Assembly: GCF_019753045.1 (NCBI RefSeq)
Contig: NZ_JAIELN010000005.1
Coordinates: 1-64,000 of the forward strand
DNA length: 64,000 nt
Reading direction: 5' to 3'
Origin: Hyphomicrobium sp.
GTDB taxonomy: Bacteria > Pseudomonadota > Alphaproteobacteria > Rhizobiales > Hyphomicrobiaceae
Shown: positions 26,476-35,211 of the stretch, piece after piece
Layout of the letters: each line of letters opens with the position of its first letter
Numbering within the stretch: position 1 is the first letter of the stretch
Notes under the pieces: model-generated
The model's input: the letters and a program-made list of their open reading frames with translations, nothing else
Databases searched by the model: none
Told to the model about the DNA's origin: nothing
Translations under genes and position numbers: made by a program

Positions 26476-26832
26476 TTAAATTGAGGCACTACGCGAGCCC
26501 GCTCTTCGGTACCAAAACGGAAATGGAGCCCCCATGATCAGGATCAGGAACGCGAGCACCGAGTTGCGGATAGGGTGTTTTTCGAAGCCGTCGCTTTCTA
26601 TGGATTTGTAGCCCGGGACGTCGTGGGTATCCGCAATCAACGTCCGGGCATTTTCAAAATCCTCCTCCTCGACGAGGATTGAAATTCCGCCGAAGAGCAC
26701 CGCGAAGTGTGGGCATTGCGTGACGATATCCTTACCGGCCGTCACGAAGCGAATGCCGTGTGCCTGGAGCAGGCTCTCGATGACGAGGATCTCTGGAAGC
26801 ATCAAGCTGGTGTGGGCGATCACATGCGGCAT
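26476..26832 (-). CDS. DUF2007-like protein with C-terminal membrane segment
   Basis: A 118-residue product whose first ~70 residues (IAHTSLMLPEILVIESLLQAHG, then ISILVEEEDFENARTLIAD) look like the DUF2007 putative signal-transducing fold, a small ferredoxin-like domain. One hydrophobic segment (SVLAFLILIMGAPFPFWY) forms the C-terminus. Function is unknown. It is 20 bases downstream of the membrane protein at 26853, on the same strand, so the two are probably cotranscribed. Confidence 0.65.
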   Translation of the reverse strand: MPHVIAHTSLMLPEILVIESLLQAHGIRFVTAGKDIVTQCPHFAVLFGGISILVEEEDFENARTLIADTHDVPGYKSIESDGFEKHPIRNSVLAFLILIMGAPFPFWYRRAGSRSASI

Positions 26833-26852
26833 CTCTTGGCCTCAAGGTCAAA

Positions 26853-27581
26853 TCACGGCTCGCGGCGTTCGAGCGTCCTGATGCCTTCTGCGATCAACAC
26901 GGCGTAGAGCGCAATGACAAAGCCCGACAGCATGTTGACCGAAACGACGGCTCCGATCGCCTGCGCCAGCGCCGGATCGAACACCCAGGAGAGCATGCGG
27001 ACGACGATCTCGTCGAAGCTCTGTTTCAGCAGGAAGAGAAACTCGCTCGCCTGTTCCATTGTCGGTTTCGTCGGAAGATCGAACGCGGCGCGCTTTGCAA
27101 GCTCGGTGATGCCGGGCGCCGGCAGGAATGTCAGGCCGGCGGAAAACAACAATCCGAGCGGCGCAGCAAGGCGAAAATAGCCCCAGCGCATCGGACGGGC
27201 CTTCAGCCGGTCCATCAGGAACCGGACGGCCTGGACGCCGAGAAAGAGCGAAATGGCGAAGATCACGGCGACGAACTTCAGCCGCTCCTGATCGGTGCCT
27301 AGAAATGTAAGAAGCCCTACGACGCCTGCGAGAACGGCCTTCGTGATCGCCTCCAGCGCCCCGACCGTCACGATGACGATCATGGAACGCCCGGGAGGCC
27401 GGTCGAAATAGAACGGAAATTCGTATCTGAGGCGGGCGATCTCAAGTGCCGCGCCGACGCCGAGCGCCAGCAACGCCGTGCCGGCTGCGAAGATCAACGG
27501 CGCTGTGAAGCCCGTCCAGGCGACGGCGAAAATCGCCGCCAGCTCCAGCGCCATCATCAGGCCATTGAAGATAATGTGCAT
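26853..27581 (-). CDS. Hypothetical polytopic membrane protein
   Basis: A 242-residue inner-membrane protein with about six hydrophobic segments, not recognised. Charged stretches (ALEIARLRYEFPFYFDRPP and MDRLKARPMRW) lie between helices in likely cytoplasmic loops. No enzymatic motif is visible. It lies upstream of the DUF2007-like gene and downstream of the exported protein at 27657, all on the minus strand. Confidence 0.7.
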   Translation of the reverse strand: MHIIFNGLMMALELAAIFAVAWTGFTAPLIFAAGTALLALGVGAALEIARLRYEFPFYFDRPPGRSMIVIVTVGALEAITKAVLAGVVGLLTFLGTDQERLKFVAVIFAISLFLGVQAVRFLMDRLKARPMRWGYFRLAAPLGLLFSAGLTFLPAPGITELAKRAAFDLPTKPTMEQASEFLFLLKQSFDEIVVRMLSWVFDPALAQAIGAVVSVNMLSGFVIALYAVLIAEGIRTLERREP

Positions 27582-27656
27582 CGATCCCCCGCTCCGCCGT
27601 CGAGACTAGCAGAGCCATCTGGCTCGGCAACGGGCGTTGCACATTCGGATGCGCCG

Positions 27657-28268
27657 TCAGCTGGTCGTCTTCTCGGCTTTGCAAGTTGCATCGCCCGTCC
27701 GCGCGAAGTTCGCCTCGAACGGATAGGACCGGCGGAACAGCAGAAGCTCAGGGCCGGTATCGCCGAGGAGATGCAGCTGGCCGATTTTGCTTTCCTCGTC
27801 TGTTCTATACCAGGCTTCGATCGCATAAGGCGCCGCGCCTTTCGCCAGTTCGAGTTTGCCCTTGAAGGCGGCCTCGCCTTGGCTGGCGTCGGACGCGAGA
27901 TGGACGGCGACATCGCCACAAGAGTTGTCGTCCTTGATAGCGATCCCGCACCAGCCGTCCTTGCACGCAACGATATCGTACGTCAGCGCGCACCCATCTT
28001 CGCCGCAGTCCTGCGCGTCGCCGTTCCGGCCGTAGCCGTAATAGTGGCCGGTCCACCTGCCGGCGAGAGAAACAGGTGCGATTTCTTCGACTTTTGCTGA
28101 GGTCTCGTCGCCGGCTGCCGCAGAGCCGCCAAAACCGAAGACGAAGATGACCGCGATGACCGATATGGCGACGACAACTCCTGCAGCTGCAAGCGTGACG
28201 GCGCCAGCCATTTTGCGTTCGGGCGAATTGTCGAGGTCCGTTCTTCGCATCGCGATTTTTTCCGTCAT
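27657..28268 (-). CDS. Exported or membrane-anchored hypothetical protein
   Basis: A 203-residue product with a membrane or signal segment (VTLAAAGVVVAISVIAVIFVFGF, about residues 24-46). The exported domain opens LAGRWTGHYYGYG and contains four cysteine-bearing turns (DCGEDGC, CKDGWC, SCG) and one near the C-terminus. The ATG at 28268 is chosen because AGGA lies 8 bases upstream. The WxGxY-type opening recalls small lipocalin-like or DUF2147-type domains, but I do not recognise the family. Its 5' end overlaps the divergent gene at 28228. Confidence 0.6.
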   Translation of the reverse strand: MTEKIAMRRTDLDNSPERKMAGAVTLAAAGVVVAISVIAVIFVFGFGGSAAAGDETSAKVEEIAPVSLAGRWTGHYYGYGRNGDAQDCGEDGCALTYDIVACKDGWCGIAIKDDNSCGDVAVHLASDASQGEAAFKGKLELAKGAAPYAIEAWYRTDEESKIGQLHLLGDTGPELLLFRRSYPFEANFARTGDATCKAEKTTS

Positions 28269-28833
28269 CGGCTTCCTCATAATTCCCGTTGGAGCGGTTG
28301 CGATCGGTTCAGGAACCGGCCTCATCGCGTTGCCCTATGAAATGTTCTTACTCGCCGGCCGCGCGCCGTTTCTATTTCCTGCGCACATGCTGTCGTCGGC
28401 AATGGCGTTGCTAATTGCGCCGATCGTCATCGCCTGTCGACACCGGCCGGAGCTTCACAGACCGCTTGGCCGGCTGTTGGGCGTATTTGTGGTTATTGGG
28501 GGGCTTACCTCGTTACCTGTCGCCATCATGAGCCATTCGCCGGCGTTGGCGCGGGCCGGATTTTTCGTGCAAGGTCTCGTCTGGCTTTATCTCTTCGGAT
28601 CGGCCTTCGTCGCAATCCGCCAGCGGAACGTTCGCCGCCATGTGCATTTGATGATGGCAATGGTTGCAGTGACGACCGGCGCCGTCTGGTTCCGGGTGAT
28701 TACCGGCTCCGCAATCGTACTCCACCTGCCATTCGACCCTGTCTATGCGCTCGCAGCATGGATCGGCTGGATGGTCCCACTGAGTATCGTCTTGAGCAAT
28801 CCGCGGTTCATTTCGGCGAGCTTGGCTCGATAG
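28228..28833 (+). CDS. DUF2306-like membrane protein
   Basis: A polytopic membrane protein of about 200 residues with six hydrophobic segments. Histidine/arginine motifs between helices (ACRHRPELHRPLGRLLGVF, then RQRNVRRHVHLMM) are those of the DUF2306 family. Function is unknown. The start is unclear: TTG at 28228 keeps the first helix, while an ATG at 28147 would overlap the divergent gene by more than 120 bases. No good ribosome-binding site was seen for either. Confidence 0.6.
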   Translation: MSRSVLRIAIFSVIGFLIIPVGAVAIGSGTGLIALPYEMFLLAGRAPFLFPAHMLSSAMALLIAPIVIACRHRPELHRPLGRLLGVFVVIGGLTSLPVAIMSHSPALARAGFFVQGLVWLYLFGSAFVAIRQRNVRRHVHLMMAMVAVTTGAVWFRVITGSAIVLHLPFDPVYALAAWIGWMVPLSIVLSNPRFISASLAR

Positions 28834-28914
28834 CCGGGCGACATAGCCGCAGGAGCAGCCCTCGTCGATCCTTTCGGGGTCGTCTACTGTCCGCCCGATC
28901 CAAAGAGGACGGAT

Positions 28915-29826
28915 ATGGCGGCTACACTCAAACCATCGCGCGACATCACACGGCTGATCGAAATCATGGCGGCGCTCAGGACGCCCAAAACGGGCTGCCC
29001 TTGGGATCTCGAGCAGACCTTCGAGACGATTGCGCCCTACACGATCGAGGAGGCTTACGAGGTTGCCGATGCGATCGCGCGCAATGATCTGGTCGATCTC
29101 AAGGACGAGCTTGGCGATCTGCTTTTGCAAGTCGTCTATCATTCGCGCATCGCAGAGGAGCAAGGCTCCTTCGCATTCGGCGACGTTGTCGAGTCCTCCA
29201 CGAAGAAGATGATCCGGCGGCATCCTCATGTCTTCGGCGATGGCGCGGCGCGGGACCCGTCTCAAGTCAAATCGACGTGGGAAGAGATCAAGGCGGCGGA
29301 GCGCGCCGAGAAAGCTGCGGAGCGGTCGCGCATGGCCGGCGCGGGCTCGGAGGTTGCGCACAAGTCCGCAACGCTGGCCGATGTTCCCGTCGGGCTTCCG
29401 GCTTTGACGCGCGCGATCAAGTTGCAGGACAAAGCCGCGAGGGTTGGTTTCGACTGGGCGAACCTTCAGCCGGTGTTCGAAAAGCTGAAAGAGGAAGTCG
29501 CCGAGCTTGAAGAAGTCGCACTACCCGCCGATCCGAGGAGGGTGTCTTCGGTTGCGCTCGGCGACTCTCCTTTGTCGAGCCGGCCGCCGGACGCGGAAGA
29601 CGCGGTCAAAGAAGAATTCGGCGATATGCTTTTTGTTATGGCGAACATCGCGCGGCATCTGAAGCTCGATCCGGAGGCTGCGCTGCGCGGTGCCAACGAC
29701 AAGTTCGTCCGGCGGTTCGCTCATATCGAAAAGGCGCTTGCCGAGCGCGGCAAATCTCCGTCGCAGTCTTCGCTCGACGAAATGGATGCGCTTTGGGATG
29801 AAGCGAAAGCCCTCGAGAAACGCTAG
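28915..29826 (+). CDS. mazG: Nucleoside triphosphate pyrophosphohydrolase MazG
   Basis: MazG hydrolyses NTPs to NMP and pyrophosphate, cleaning the nucleotide pool and affecting ppGpp responses. The 303-residue product has two MazG domains. The first has TIEEAYE and DELGD (Glu45, Glu46, Glu49, Glu65, Asp68); the second has EEVAELEE and EEFGD (through Asp237). In the second domain the two metal motifs are about 20 residues further apart than in the first, because a palindromic repeat is translated within residues ~212-228. GAGGA lies upstream of the ATG. Its TAG shares a CTAG with the convergent monooxygenase. Confidence 0.94.
   Translation: MAATLKPSRDITRLIEIMAALRTPKTGCPWDLEQTFETIAPYTIEEAYEVADAIARNDLVDLKDELGDLLLQVVYHSRIAEEQGSFAFGDVVESSTKKMIRRHPHVFGDGAARDPSQVKSTWEEIKAAERAEKAAERSRMAGAGSEVAHKSATLADVPVGLPALTRAIKLQDKAARVGFDWANLQPVFEKLKEEVAELEEVALPADPRRVSSVALGDSPLSSRPPDAEDAVKEEFGDMLFVMANIARHLKLDPEAALRGANDKFVRRFAHIEKALAERGKSPSQSSLDEMDALWDEAKALEKR
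29549..29597. repeat. Palindromic GC-rich repeat, copy C, inside mazG
   Basis: A 49-base segment aligned without gaps to copy A (7826-7874) at about 39 of 49 positions. The outer arms and the GAGCCGGCCGCCGG side are best conserved. It is read in frame as part of a linker (ALGDSPLSSRPPD) between the two metal-binding halves of the second MazG domain. Confidence 0.65.
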
Positions 29827-31049
29827 GCGCCCTTCGCGTTCCTGATTGCCTCGGAAACGTGTTCGGGGCGAAATCCGAGGCCCAAAAGACGCGCCGGGAT
29901 ACGGGAAATAAACGGCAGCCGGGTCAATAGCCGTATGATCAGCGGCGGCGTTATGGGGCCGCTGGCATTTAGGGTCTTTGCTATCACCGCGTTCTGAATG
30001 GCGAGTTGCAGACGCTGCGTCGCGCGTGTCGGAAACTCGCGGCGCTTCTGCACAGCTTCCAGATCTTCGAACGTTAAGCGGCCCATCTTGAGGGGCTGCC
30101 ACAGCAGATTAGCGGCGGCGACGGCGTCCTGGACCGCGAGGTTGATGCCGACACCGCCGACTGGGCTCATTGCGTGTGCGGCGTCACCGATGCAGAGGCA
30201 GCCGGGGCGCGCCCACGTCTTCAGCCGATCGACGACGACCGTCAGAAGCTTGACGTGATCCCAGTCGGTAATGGCATCAGCGCGCTTGGGTTCGAAAGGC
30301 AGAAGCGCGCCGACCGATTTGCGGAAAGCGTCGAGGCCGGCCGCACGCACTCTCGCTTCGTCACCTTTGGGAATGACGTAGGCGCATTGCCAGTAATCTC
30401 CCCGCTGCAGCATAACGAAGATATGCCCGGCGTCGAAGCGGCCCTGGGTTTCCTCGGTGTCGGTTGGTAGCCTCGGCAGGCGGAACCACATCACGTCCAT
30501 CGGTGCGCCGAAGTTCTCGCTTACGAGGCCGGCGGCGGCCCTGAGAACGGATGAGCGTCCGTCGGCCGCGACCACGAGATCGGCGTTGATGGTCATGGCG
30601 CCTTCCGGCGTTTTCACCTTTACGCCCGTCACCCGATCGCCATCGAAAACGAGGCCCGTCGCTTCCGCGTTCATCCTCAGATCGAACTTCGGATAGGCGC
30701 GGCCCTTTTCCGCAAGGAAGTTCAAAAAGTCCCATTGCGGCATCAGGGCGATGAATTTCGTCTTGATCGGAAGATGCGAAAAGTTCGCCATCTCGAGACG
30801 CGTGTCACCGAACTGCCCGTAGATGCTCTTGGCTTGCTGATGTGGAAGCTTCAGAAAATCGTCGAGCCAGCCGAGTTCTTCCATCAGCTGCAGCGTTGAC
30901 GGATGAATTGTATCGCCACGAAAATCGCGAAGAAAGTCTTTGTGCTTCTCGAGGACGGTCACGGCAACGCCGGCGCGCGCCAGAAGCACACCCAGCATCA
31001 TCCCCGCGGGACCACCGCCCGCAATGCAACATGTGACGCGCTCATCCAC
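29823..31049 (-). CDS. FAD-dependent monooxygenase (PHBH/UbiH superfamily)
   Basis: A 408-residue flavoprotein hydroxylase. It shows the N-terminal FAD-binding AGGGPAGMMLG, the middle DG motif VVAADGRSSVLR, and the C-terminal GDAAHAMSPVGGVGINLAVQDA typical of aromatic-ring hydroxylases. Substrate is unknown; the neighbours (mazG, hflX) give no hint. It ends tail-to-tail with mazG, sharing CTAG, and lies 9 bases after hflX on the same strand, so it may be read from the hfq-hflX transcript. Confidence 0.85.
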   Translation of the reverse strand: MDERVTCCIAGGGPAGMMLGVLLARAGVAVTVLEKHKDFLRDFRGDTIHPSTLQLMEELGWLDDFLKLPHQQAKSIYGQFGDTRLEMANFSHLPIKTKFIALMPQWDFLNFLAEKGRAYPKFDLRMNAEATGLVFDGDRVTGVKVKTPEGAMTINADLVVAADGRSSVLRAAAGLVSENFGAPMDVMWFRLPRLPTDTEETQGRFDAGHIFVMLQRGDYWQCAYVIPKGDEARVRAAGLDAFRKSVGALLPFEPKRADAITDWDHVKLLTVVVDRLKTWARPGCLCIGDAAHAMSPVGGVGINLAVQDAVAAANLLWQPLKMGRLTFEDLEAVQKRREFPTRATQRLQLAIQNAVIAKTLNASGPITPPLIIRLLTRLPFISRIPARLLGLGFRPEHVSEAIRNAKGA

Positions 31050-31058
31050 GGGACGAGC

Positions 31059-32477
31059 TTAGACCGATATTCCCGCCTTGCGAAGATGGCCGATGACGCG
31101 ATCTTTCTTTTCGCTCGGCACGCGAAGGCGCAATTCTATATTGCCGTCCTTGCGTGCTTCCCTTGCGAGAACATCGCACGTCTCGTGCAGCCAATGGAGA
31201 AGCGCGCCATTGCTTCCCGGCAGGATCACATCGAGAATTTCATCAAACGCGCCGAGGCGTTCATCGATCGTGTGCAGCAACGGCGCCATGCCCTCGCCTG
31301 TCGACGCCGAAACGAGTACGGGCGGGCGGGCATTACGGTGCACTTCGTGTTGCATCTCCGCCCGACGCTCCGCAGGCAGAAGATCGATTTTGTTCCAGAC
31401 TTCGAGAAGGTGGCTTTCGACGGGCAAGGTATCGATACCGAGATCCGCCAACACTTTCTCGACGTCCTGCGCCTGCGCTTCGGTCTCTTCATGGGCGATG
31501 TCGCGCACATGAAGAATGAGATCGGCTTCAACAACTTCTTCGAGCGTCGCGCGGAAGGCGGCGACCAGCATGGTCGGGAGATCAGAGATGAAACCGACCG
31601 TGTCGGACAGGATGATCCGGCGGGCGCTGGGGAGCTTCACTTCGCGCATGGTGGGATCGAGCGTCGCGAAAACCTGATCCATCGCGACAACGCCGGCGCC
31701 GGTGATTTTATTGAAAAGTGTCGACTTGCCCGCGTTCGTATAGCCGACGATGGCAACGATCGGATACGGGACTTTACGCCGGCCCTTGCGATGTAGATCG
31801 CGCGTTTTCACGACATCGGCCAGGTCGCGCTTGATCGCATCGATGCGATCCTGGAGCATTCGGCGATCGAGTTCGATCTGGGCTTCGCCCGGGCCGCCGA
31901 GAAAGCCGCCGCCGCCGCGCTGGCGCTCCAAATGGGTCCAGGCGCGAACGAGACGGCCTTTTTGATACGTCAAATGCGCGAGTTCGACCTGCAGCACGCC
32001 TTCGCGTGTTCTGGCGCGCGCACCGAAGATTTCGAGGATCAGCCCGGTGCGATCGAGAACTTTAGCGTTCCATGCCTTCTCGAGATTTCGCTGTTGGACA
32101 GGCGTGATGTTGTAATCGATGACGACGAGACCGATTTCGAGTTCCGCGACGAGTTCCTTGATCTCTTCGACCTTGCCCGATCCAAGCAATGTCGAGGGCC
32201 GGGGTTCGGAGACCGGCACGATCGTCGAGTCGATGATGTCGAGTTCGATTGCTCTCGCCAGGCCGACGGCTTCAGCCAGACGATTTTCCGGAGTGTGAAT
32301 TTGCGCGGAAGATTTGGCTGGCTGCGCGGTCTTGGGCTTCGGCTGCCGCTTCCAAGCGGGCACGACAACGAGCGTTCGCGTCCTCGGCGCTCTCGTCTCC
32401 TTCGAGACACGCCGACGTTCGCGATTTCGTCCGCCTTCGCTCTTTTCGCCCTCGCCGTCTTTAGAGCGCGAGGTCAA
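31059..32477 (-). CDS. hflX: GTPase HflX
   Basis: HflX is a ribosome-splitting GTPase used in stress. The 472-residue product has the HflX N-terminal domain ([22 protein letters not shown]), the linker [19 protein letters not shown] and the G domain ([22 protein letters not shown]). The start is TTG at 32477, overlapping the hfq stop by 4 bases (TTGA). No nearby ATG exists, so translation is likely coupled to hfq. The first ~45 residues are basic and poorly conserved. Confidence 0.94.
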   Translation of the reverse strand: MTSRSKDGEGEKSEGGRNRERRRVSKETRAPRTRTLVVVPAWKRQPKPKTAQPAKSSAQIHTPENRLAEAVGLARAIELDIIDSTIVPVSEPRPSTLLGSGKVEEIKELVAELEIGLVVIDYNITPVQQRNLEKAWNAKVLDRTGLILEIFGARARTREGVLQVELAHLTYQKGRLVRAWTHLERQRGGGGFLGGPGEAQIELDRRMLQDRIDAIKRDLADVVKTRDLHRKGRRKVPYPIVAIVGYTNAGKSTLFNKITGAGVVAMDQVFATLDPTMREVKLPSARRIILSDTVGFISDLPTMLVAAFRATLEEVVEADLILHVRDIAHEETEAQAQDVEKVLADLGIDTLPVESHLLEVWNKIDLLPAERRAEMQHEVHRNARPPVLVSASTGEGMAPLLHTIDERLGAFDEILDVILPGSNGALLHWLHETCDVLAREARKDGNIELRLRVPSEKKDRVIGHLRKAGISV

Positions 32478-32722
32478 CCGGCTGGGCTTTCGTCCTGGTC
32501 GTTCAAATTGACGGGGCCGCCCGGCATGATCGTAGAGATTGCGTGCTTGTAGACAAGCTGGGAGTGACCATCGCGGCGCAGGAGAACGCAGAAATTATCA
32601 AACCAGCTGACGATGCCTTGGAGTTTCACGCCATTGATGAGGAAGATCGTTAGTGGCGTTTTATTTTTGCGAACATAATTTAAAAATGTGTCCTGCAGAT
32701 TCTGAGGTTTTTCAGCCGCCAT
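32474..32722 (-). CDS. hfq: RNA chaperone Hfq
   Basis: Hfq forms a hexameric ring that pairs small RNAs with mRNAs. The 82-residue product has the Sm1 region ([20 protein letters not shown]) and the Sm2 signature YKHAIST. The C-terminal tail is short and acidic, as in other alphaproteobacteria, which also use Hfq in control of nifA. The leader just before the ATG is very A-rich. hfq lies between dat and hflX, with a 182-base gap upstream. Confidence 0.97.
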   Translation of the reverse strand: MAAEKPQNLQDTFLNYVRKNKTPLTIFLINGVKLQGIVSWFDNFCVLLRRDGHSQLVYKHAISTIMPGGPVNLNDQDESPAG

Positions 32723-32904
32723 TTTTTTTGTCCGTTTTTTATCTCGACGTCTTGTTTTAGCGTCTTCTCGTAATTGACCGGTGCTATTGCGGTCGAAAGC
32801 AACGAAGCACCGATGCAGCGGTCACCGGGAAATGCGGTGATCGAAGCGAGCCGCACTCTACATCCATTGTTGCCTCGCACAATGCGGCAACGTTCGCACC
32901 TGCC

Positions 32905-33765
32905 TTATGCTGAAAATTCAGCAACCTGATGAAATCTCAACCGGAGCTGCCGGGCAAGCGGTCCCGGCCGCCCATCCCCAATTGCAGCTCCGTCTATTTT
33001 AACAACCGGCATGACGATATTGGTGGCCGATGTCACAAATGCCTCGCGGGCTTTCAAGACTTCTTCCCGAGTAAAGGTCCGCTGTTCAATTTTTATTCCC
33101 TCCCCTTTCGCAACATCGATCACAGTTGCGCGAGTTACTCCGGGCAAAATGTGATGATCGAGCGGATGGGTGACGAGCGAACCGTTCGAGGCGACGATCC
33201 ATGCATTGCTCGAGGCGCCCTCGGTGACGTTGCCGTCGGCGTCAACGAACCATGCTTCGCGGGCCCCGGCCCGGCGTGCTTCGTCCTTCGCCAGAACGGC
33301 GGGCAGTAGCATCACCGTTTTGATATCGCAGCGGGCCCACCTATTGTCGGGGGTGGTCTTCACGCTGATCCCCGTTTCGGCGAGTTCGGCCGCCCATCCC
33401 CGCCGTTGGGAGCGAGCGAGCACAACAAGCGTCGGCGCGGTTTCCGCAGACGGAAGTGCGAAGTCCCTCGGCCCAGCGCCGCGCGAGACTTGTATATAAA
33501 CAATGCCGTCGCGGACGCGATTGCGCCGGATCACCTCGTGAATGACGTGGCGCAGCGCGCTCTCCGACATCGGCGCGGGGATCGCAAGTTCCTTCAATGA
33601 CCGGGCGAGACGCGCGTGATGCCGGGGTGCATCGACCAGTCCGCCGTTGCGGATTTCAATGACCTCGTAGATCGCGTCGGCGAATTGGAAGCCGCGGTCT
33701 TCGACATGAACGGCGGCCTGCGCATAGGGCCGGTAGCCGCCATTGACATAAACAATGCGTGTCAA
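32905..33765 (-). CDS. dat: D-amino-acid aminotransferase (class IV PLP enzyme)
   Basis: A 286-residue class IV aminotransferase. RGFQFADAIYEVIEI is the N-terminal signature, the PLP lysine is in CDIKTVMLLP, and TEGASSNAW binds the cofactor phosphate. It probably makes D-amino acids for the cell wall, though branched-chain specificity cannot be excluded. The start is TTG at 33765 with AGGAG 9 bases upstream. It lies 12 bases after ntrX; a dat-hfq-hflX order behind ntrYX is common in alphaproteobacteria. Confidence 0.88.
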   Translation of the reverse strand: MTRIVYVNGGYRPYAQAAVHVEDRGFQFADAIYEVIEIRNGGLVDAPRHHARLARSLKELAIPAPMSESALRHVIHEVIRRNRVRDGIVYIQVSRGAGPRDFALPSAETAPTLVVLARSQRRGWAAELAETGISVKTTPDNRWARCDIKTVMLLPAVLAKDEARRAGAREAWFVDADGNVTEGASSNAWIVASNGSLVTHPLDHHILPGVTRATVIDVAKGEGIKIEQRTFTREEVLKAREAFVTSATNIVMPVVKIDGAAIGDGRPGPLARQLRLRFHQVAEFSA

Positions 33766-33777
33766 GCGACCTCGCTC

Positions 33778-35178
33778 CTAGGACGCCGATCTCAGGTCGC
33801 CGCTACGCTGCTCGGAGGAAACGCCGAGCGCGCGGAGCTTTCGATGCAATGCCGATCGCTCCATGCCGACGAATTCAGCGGTTCTCGAAATGTTGCCGCC
33901 GAACCGGTTGATCTGAGCCAGGAGGTATTCACGCTCGAATATTTCCCGCGCCTCGCGGAGCGGAAGCGACATCAGGTGTTCGGCGCCGCCGTTGACGGGC
34001 AACGGCACGTTGGAGCCGATTTCATCGGGAAGCATGTCGGCCGTGATCGCCGCATTCGGTTCGCCGCCTGCGAGGATCAAAAGACGTTCGACGTTGTTGC
34101 GAAGTTCGCGAACGTTACCTGGCCAATCGTGCGCCTGCAGCACCGCGATGGCGTCTTCGCCGATCCTGCGGGGCGCGAGGCCCGACGTCTGGGCGACCTG
34201 GCCGATGAAATACTGGATGAGTTCGGGAATATCCTCCCGGCGCTCGGCGAGGCTCGGCACCCGCAGCGTCACGACGTTGAGGCGATGATAGAGATCTTCC
34301 CGGAAGCGTCCCTCGCGGATGTCCTGCTCGAGGTCGCGCGAGGTCGATGAGATGATCCTGACATCGACCGAGACTTTTTGCGAGCCGCCGAGGCGGAGGA
34401 ACTTCTGTTCGACGAGCACGCGCAGGATCTTGCCCTGCGTTTCCATCGGCATGTCGGCGACTTCGTCGATGTAGAGCGTGCCGGTGTGGGCTTCTTCCAG
34501 AGCGCCGACTTTCCGCGGGCCGCCCGTGCGGTCCTCTGTTCCGAACAACTCTTCTTCAACGCGATCAGGCACCATGGCTGCCGCGTTGAGCACGACGAAC
34601 GGTCCGTCGGCGCGCAGCGATTTTTGATGGAGAACGCGGGCCGCGAGTTCCTTGCCCGTACCGGACGCGCCGCGGAGCATAATGCGGCTGTTCGTTGGGC
34701 CTGCCTTGTCGATGTTGTTCTTGAGCTGGTTGATGGCGGGCGACTTGCCGATCATCTCGGCGGAGACGACGGAGCGCTCCTTGAGCTCGCGCACTTCGCG
34801 CTTCAGCTGAGATGCTTCGAGCGCGCGCAAGGCGACGAGGATAAGGCGATCGGATTTGAACGGTTTCTCGATGTAATCGTAAGCGCCGCGTTTGATCGCG
34901 GTCACGGCGGTTTCGATGTTGCCGTGGCCCGAAATGATGACGACGGGCAGATCGGGATACGTCCGCTTCATTACCGTCAGGACTTCCAGCCCATCGAGGC
35001 GGCTTCCCTGCAGCCAGATATCGAGGACGACGAGATGGGGCCTTCGGTCCTCGATCGCGCGCAGAGCCTCATCGCTATCGCGTGCAAGCCGGGTCCGGTG
35101 GCCCTCGTCCTGTAGGATGCCGGCGACCAGGTCCCGGATATCCGCCTCGTCATCGACGATCAATATATCAGCTGACAT
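33778..35178 (-). CDS. ntrX: Nitrogen response regulator NtrX
   Basis: NtrX is the partner of the sensor kinase NtrY. The 466-residue product has a receiver domain (acidic pocket DDE near residue 10 and phospho-acceptor Asp in LVVLDIWLQG), an AAA+ domain (Walker A GASGTGKE, Walker B-like TLYIDEVADMP) and a Fis-type helix-turn-helix (GGNISRTAEFVGMERSALHRKLRALG). The sigma54-contact GAFTGA motif is replaced by GTEDRTGGPRKVGAL, as seen in other alphaproteobacterial NtrX proteins, so it is probably not a classic sigma54 activator. It follows ntrY by 33 bases. Confidence 0.96.
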   Translation of the reverse strand: MSADILIVDDEADIRDLVAGILQDEGHRTRLARDSDEALRAIEDRRPHLVVLDIWLQGSRLDGLEVLTVMKRTYPDLPVVIISGHGNIETAVTAIKRGAYDYIEKPFKSDRLILVALRALEASQLKREVRELKERSVVSAEMIGKSPAINQLKNNIDKAGPTNSRIMLRGASGTGKELAARVLHQKSLRADGPFVVLNAAAMVPDRVEEELFGTEDRTGGPRKVGALEEAHTGTLYIDEVADMPMETQGKILRVLVEQKFLRLGGSQKVSVDVRIISSTSRDLEQDIREGRFREDLYHRLNVVTLRVPSLAERREDIPELIQYFIGQVAQTSGLAPRRIGEDAIAVLQAHDWPGNVRELRNNVERLLILAGGEPNAAITADMLPDEIGSNVPLPVNGGAEHLMSLPLREAREIFEREYLLAQINRFGGNISRTAEFVGMERSALHRKLRALGVSSEQRSGDLRSAS

Positions 35179-35211
35179 TGCTGCGCTCCTGGGGGGGTTA
35201 AGCGTTTCATC

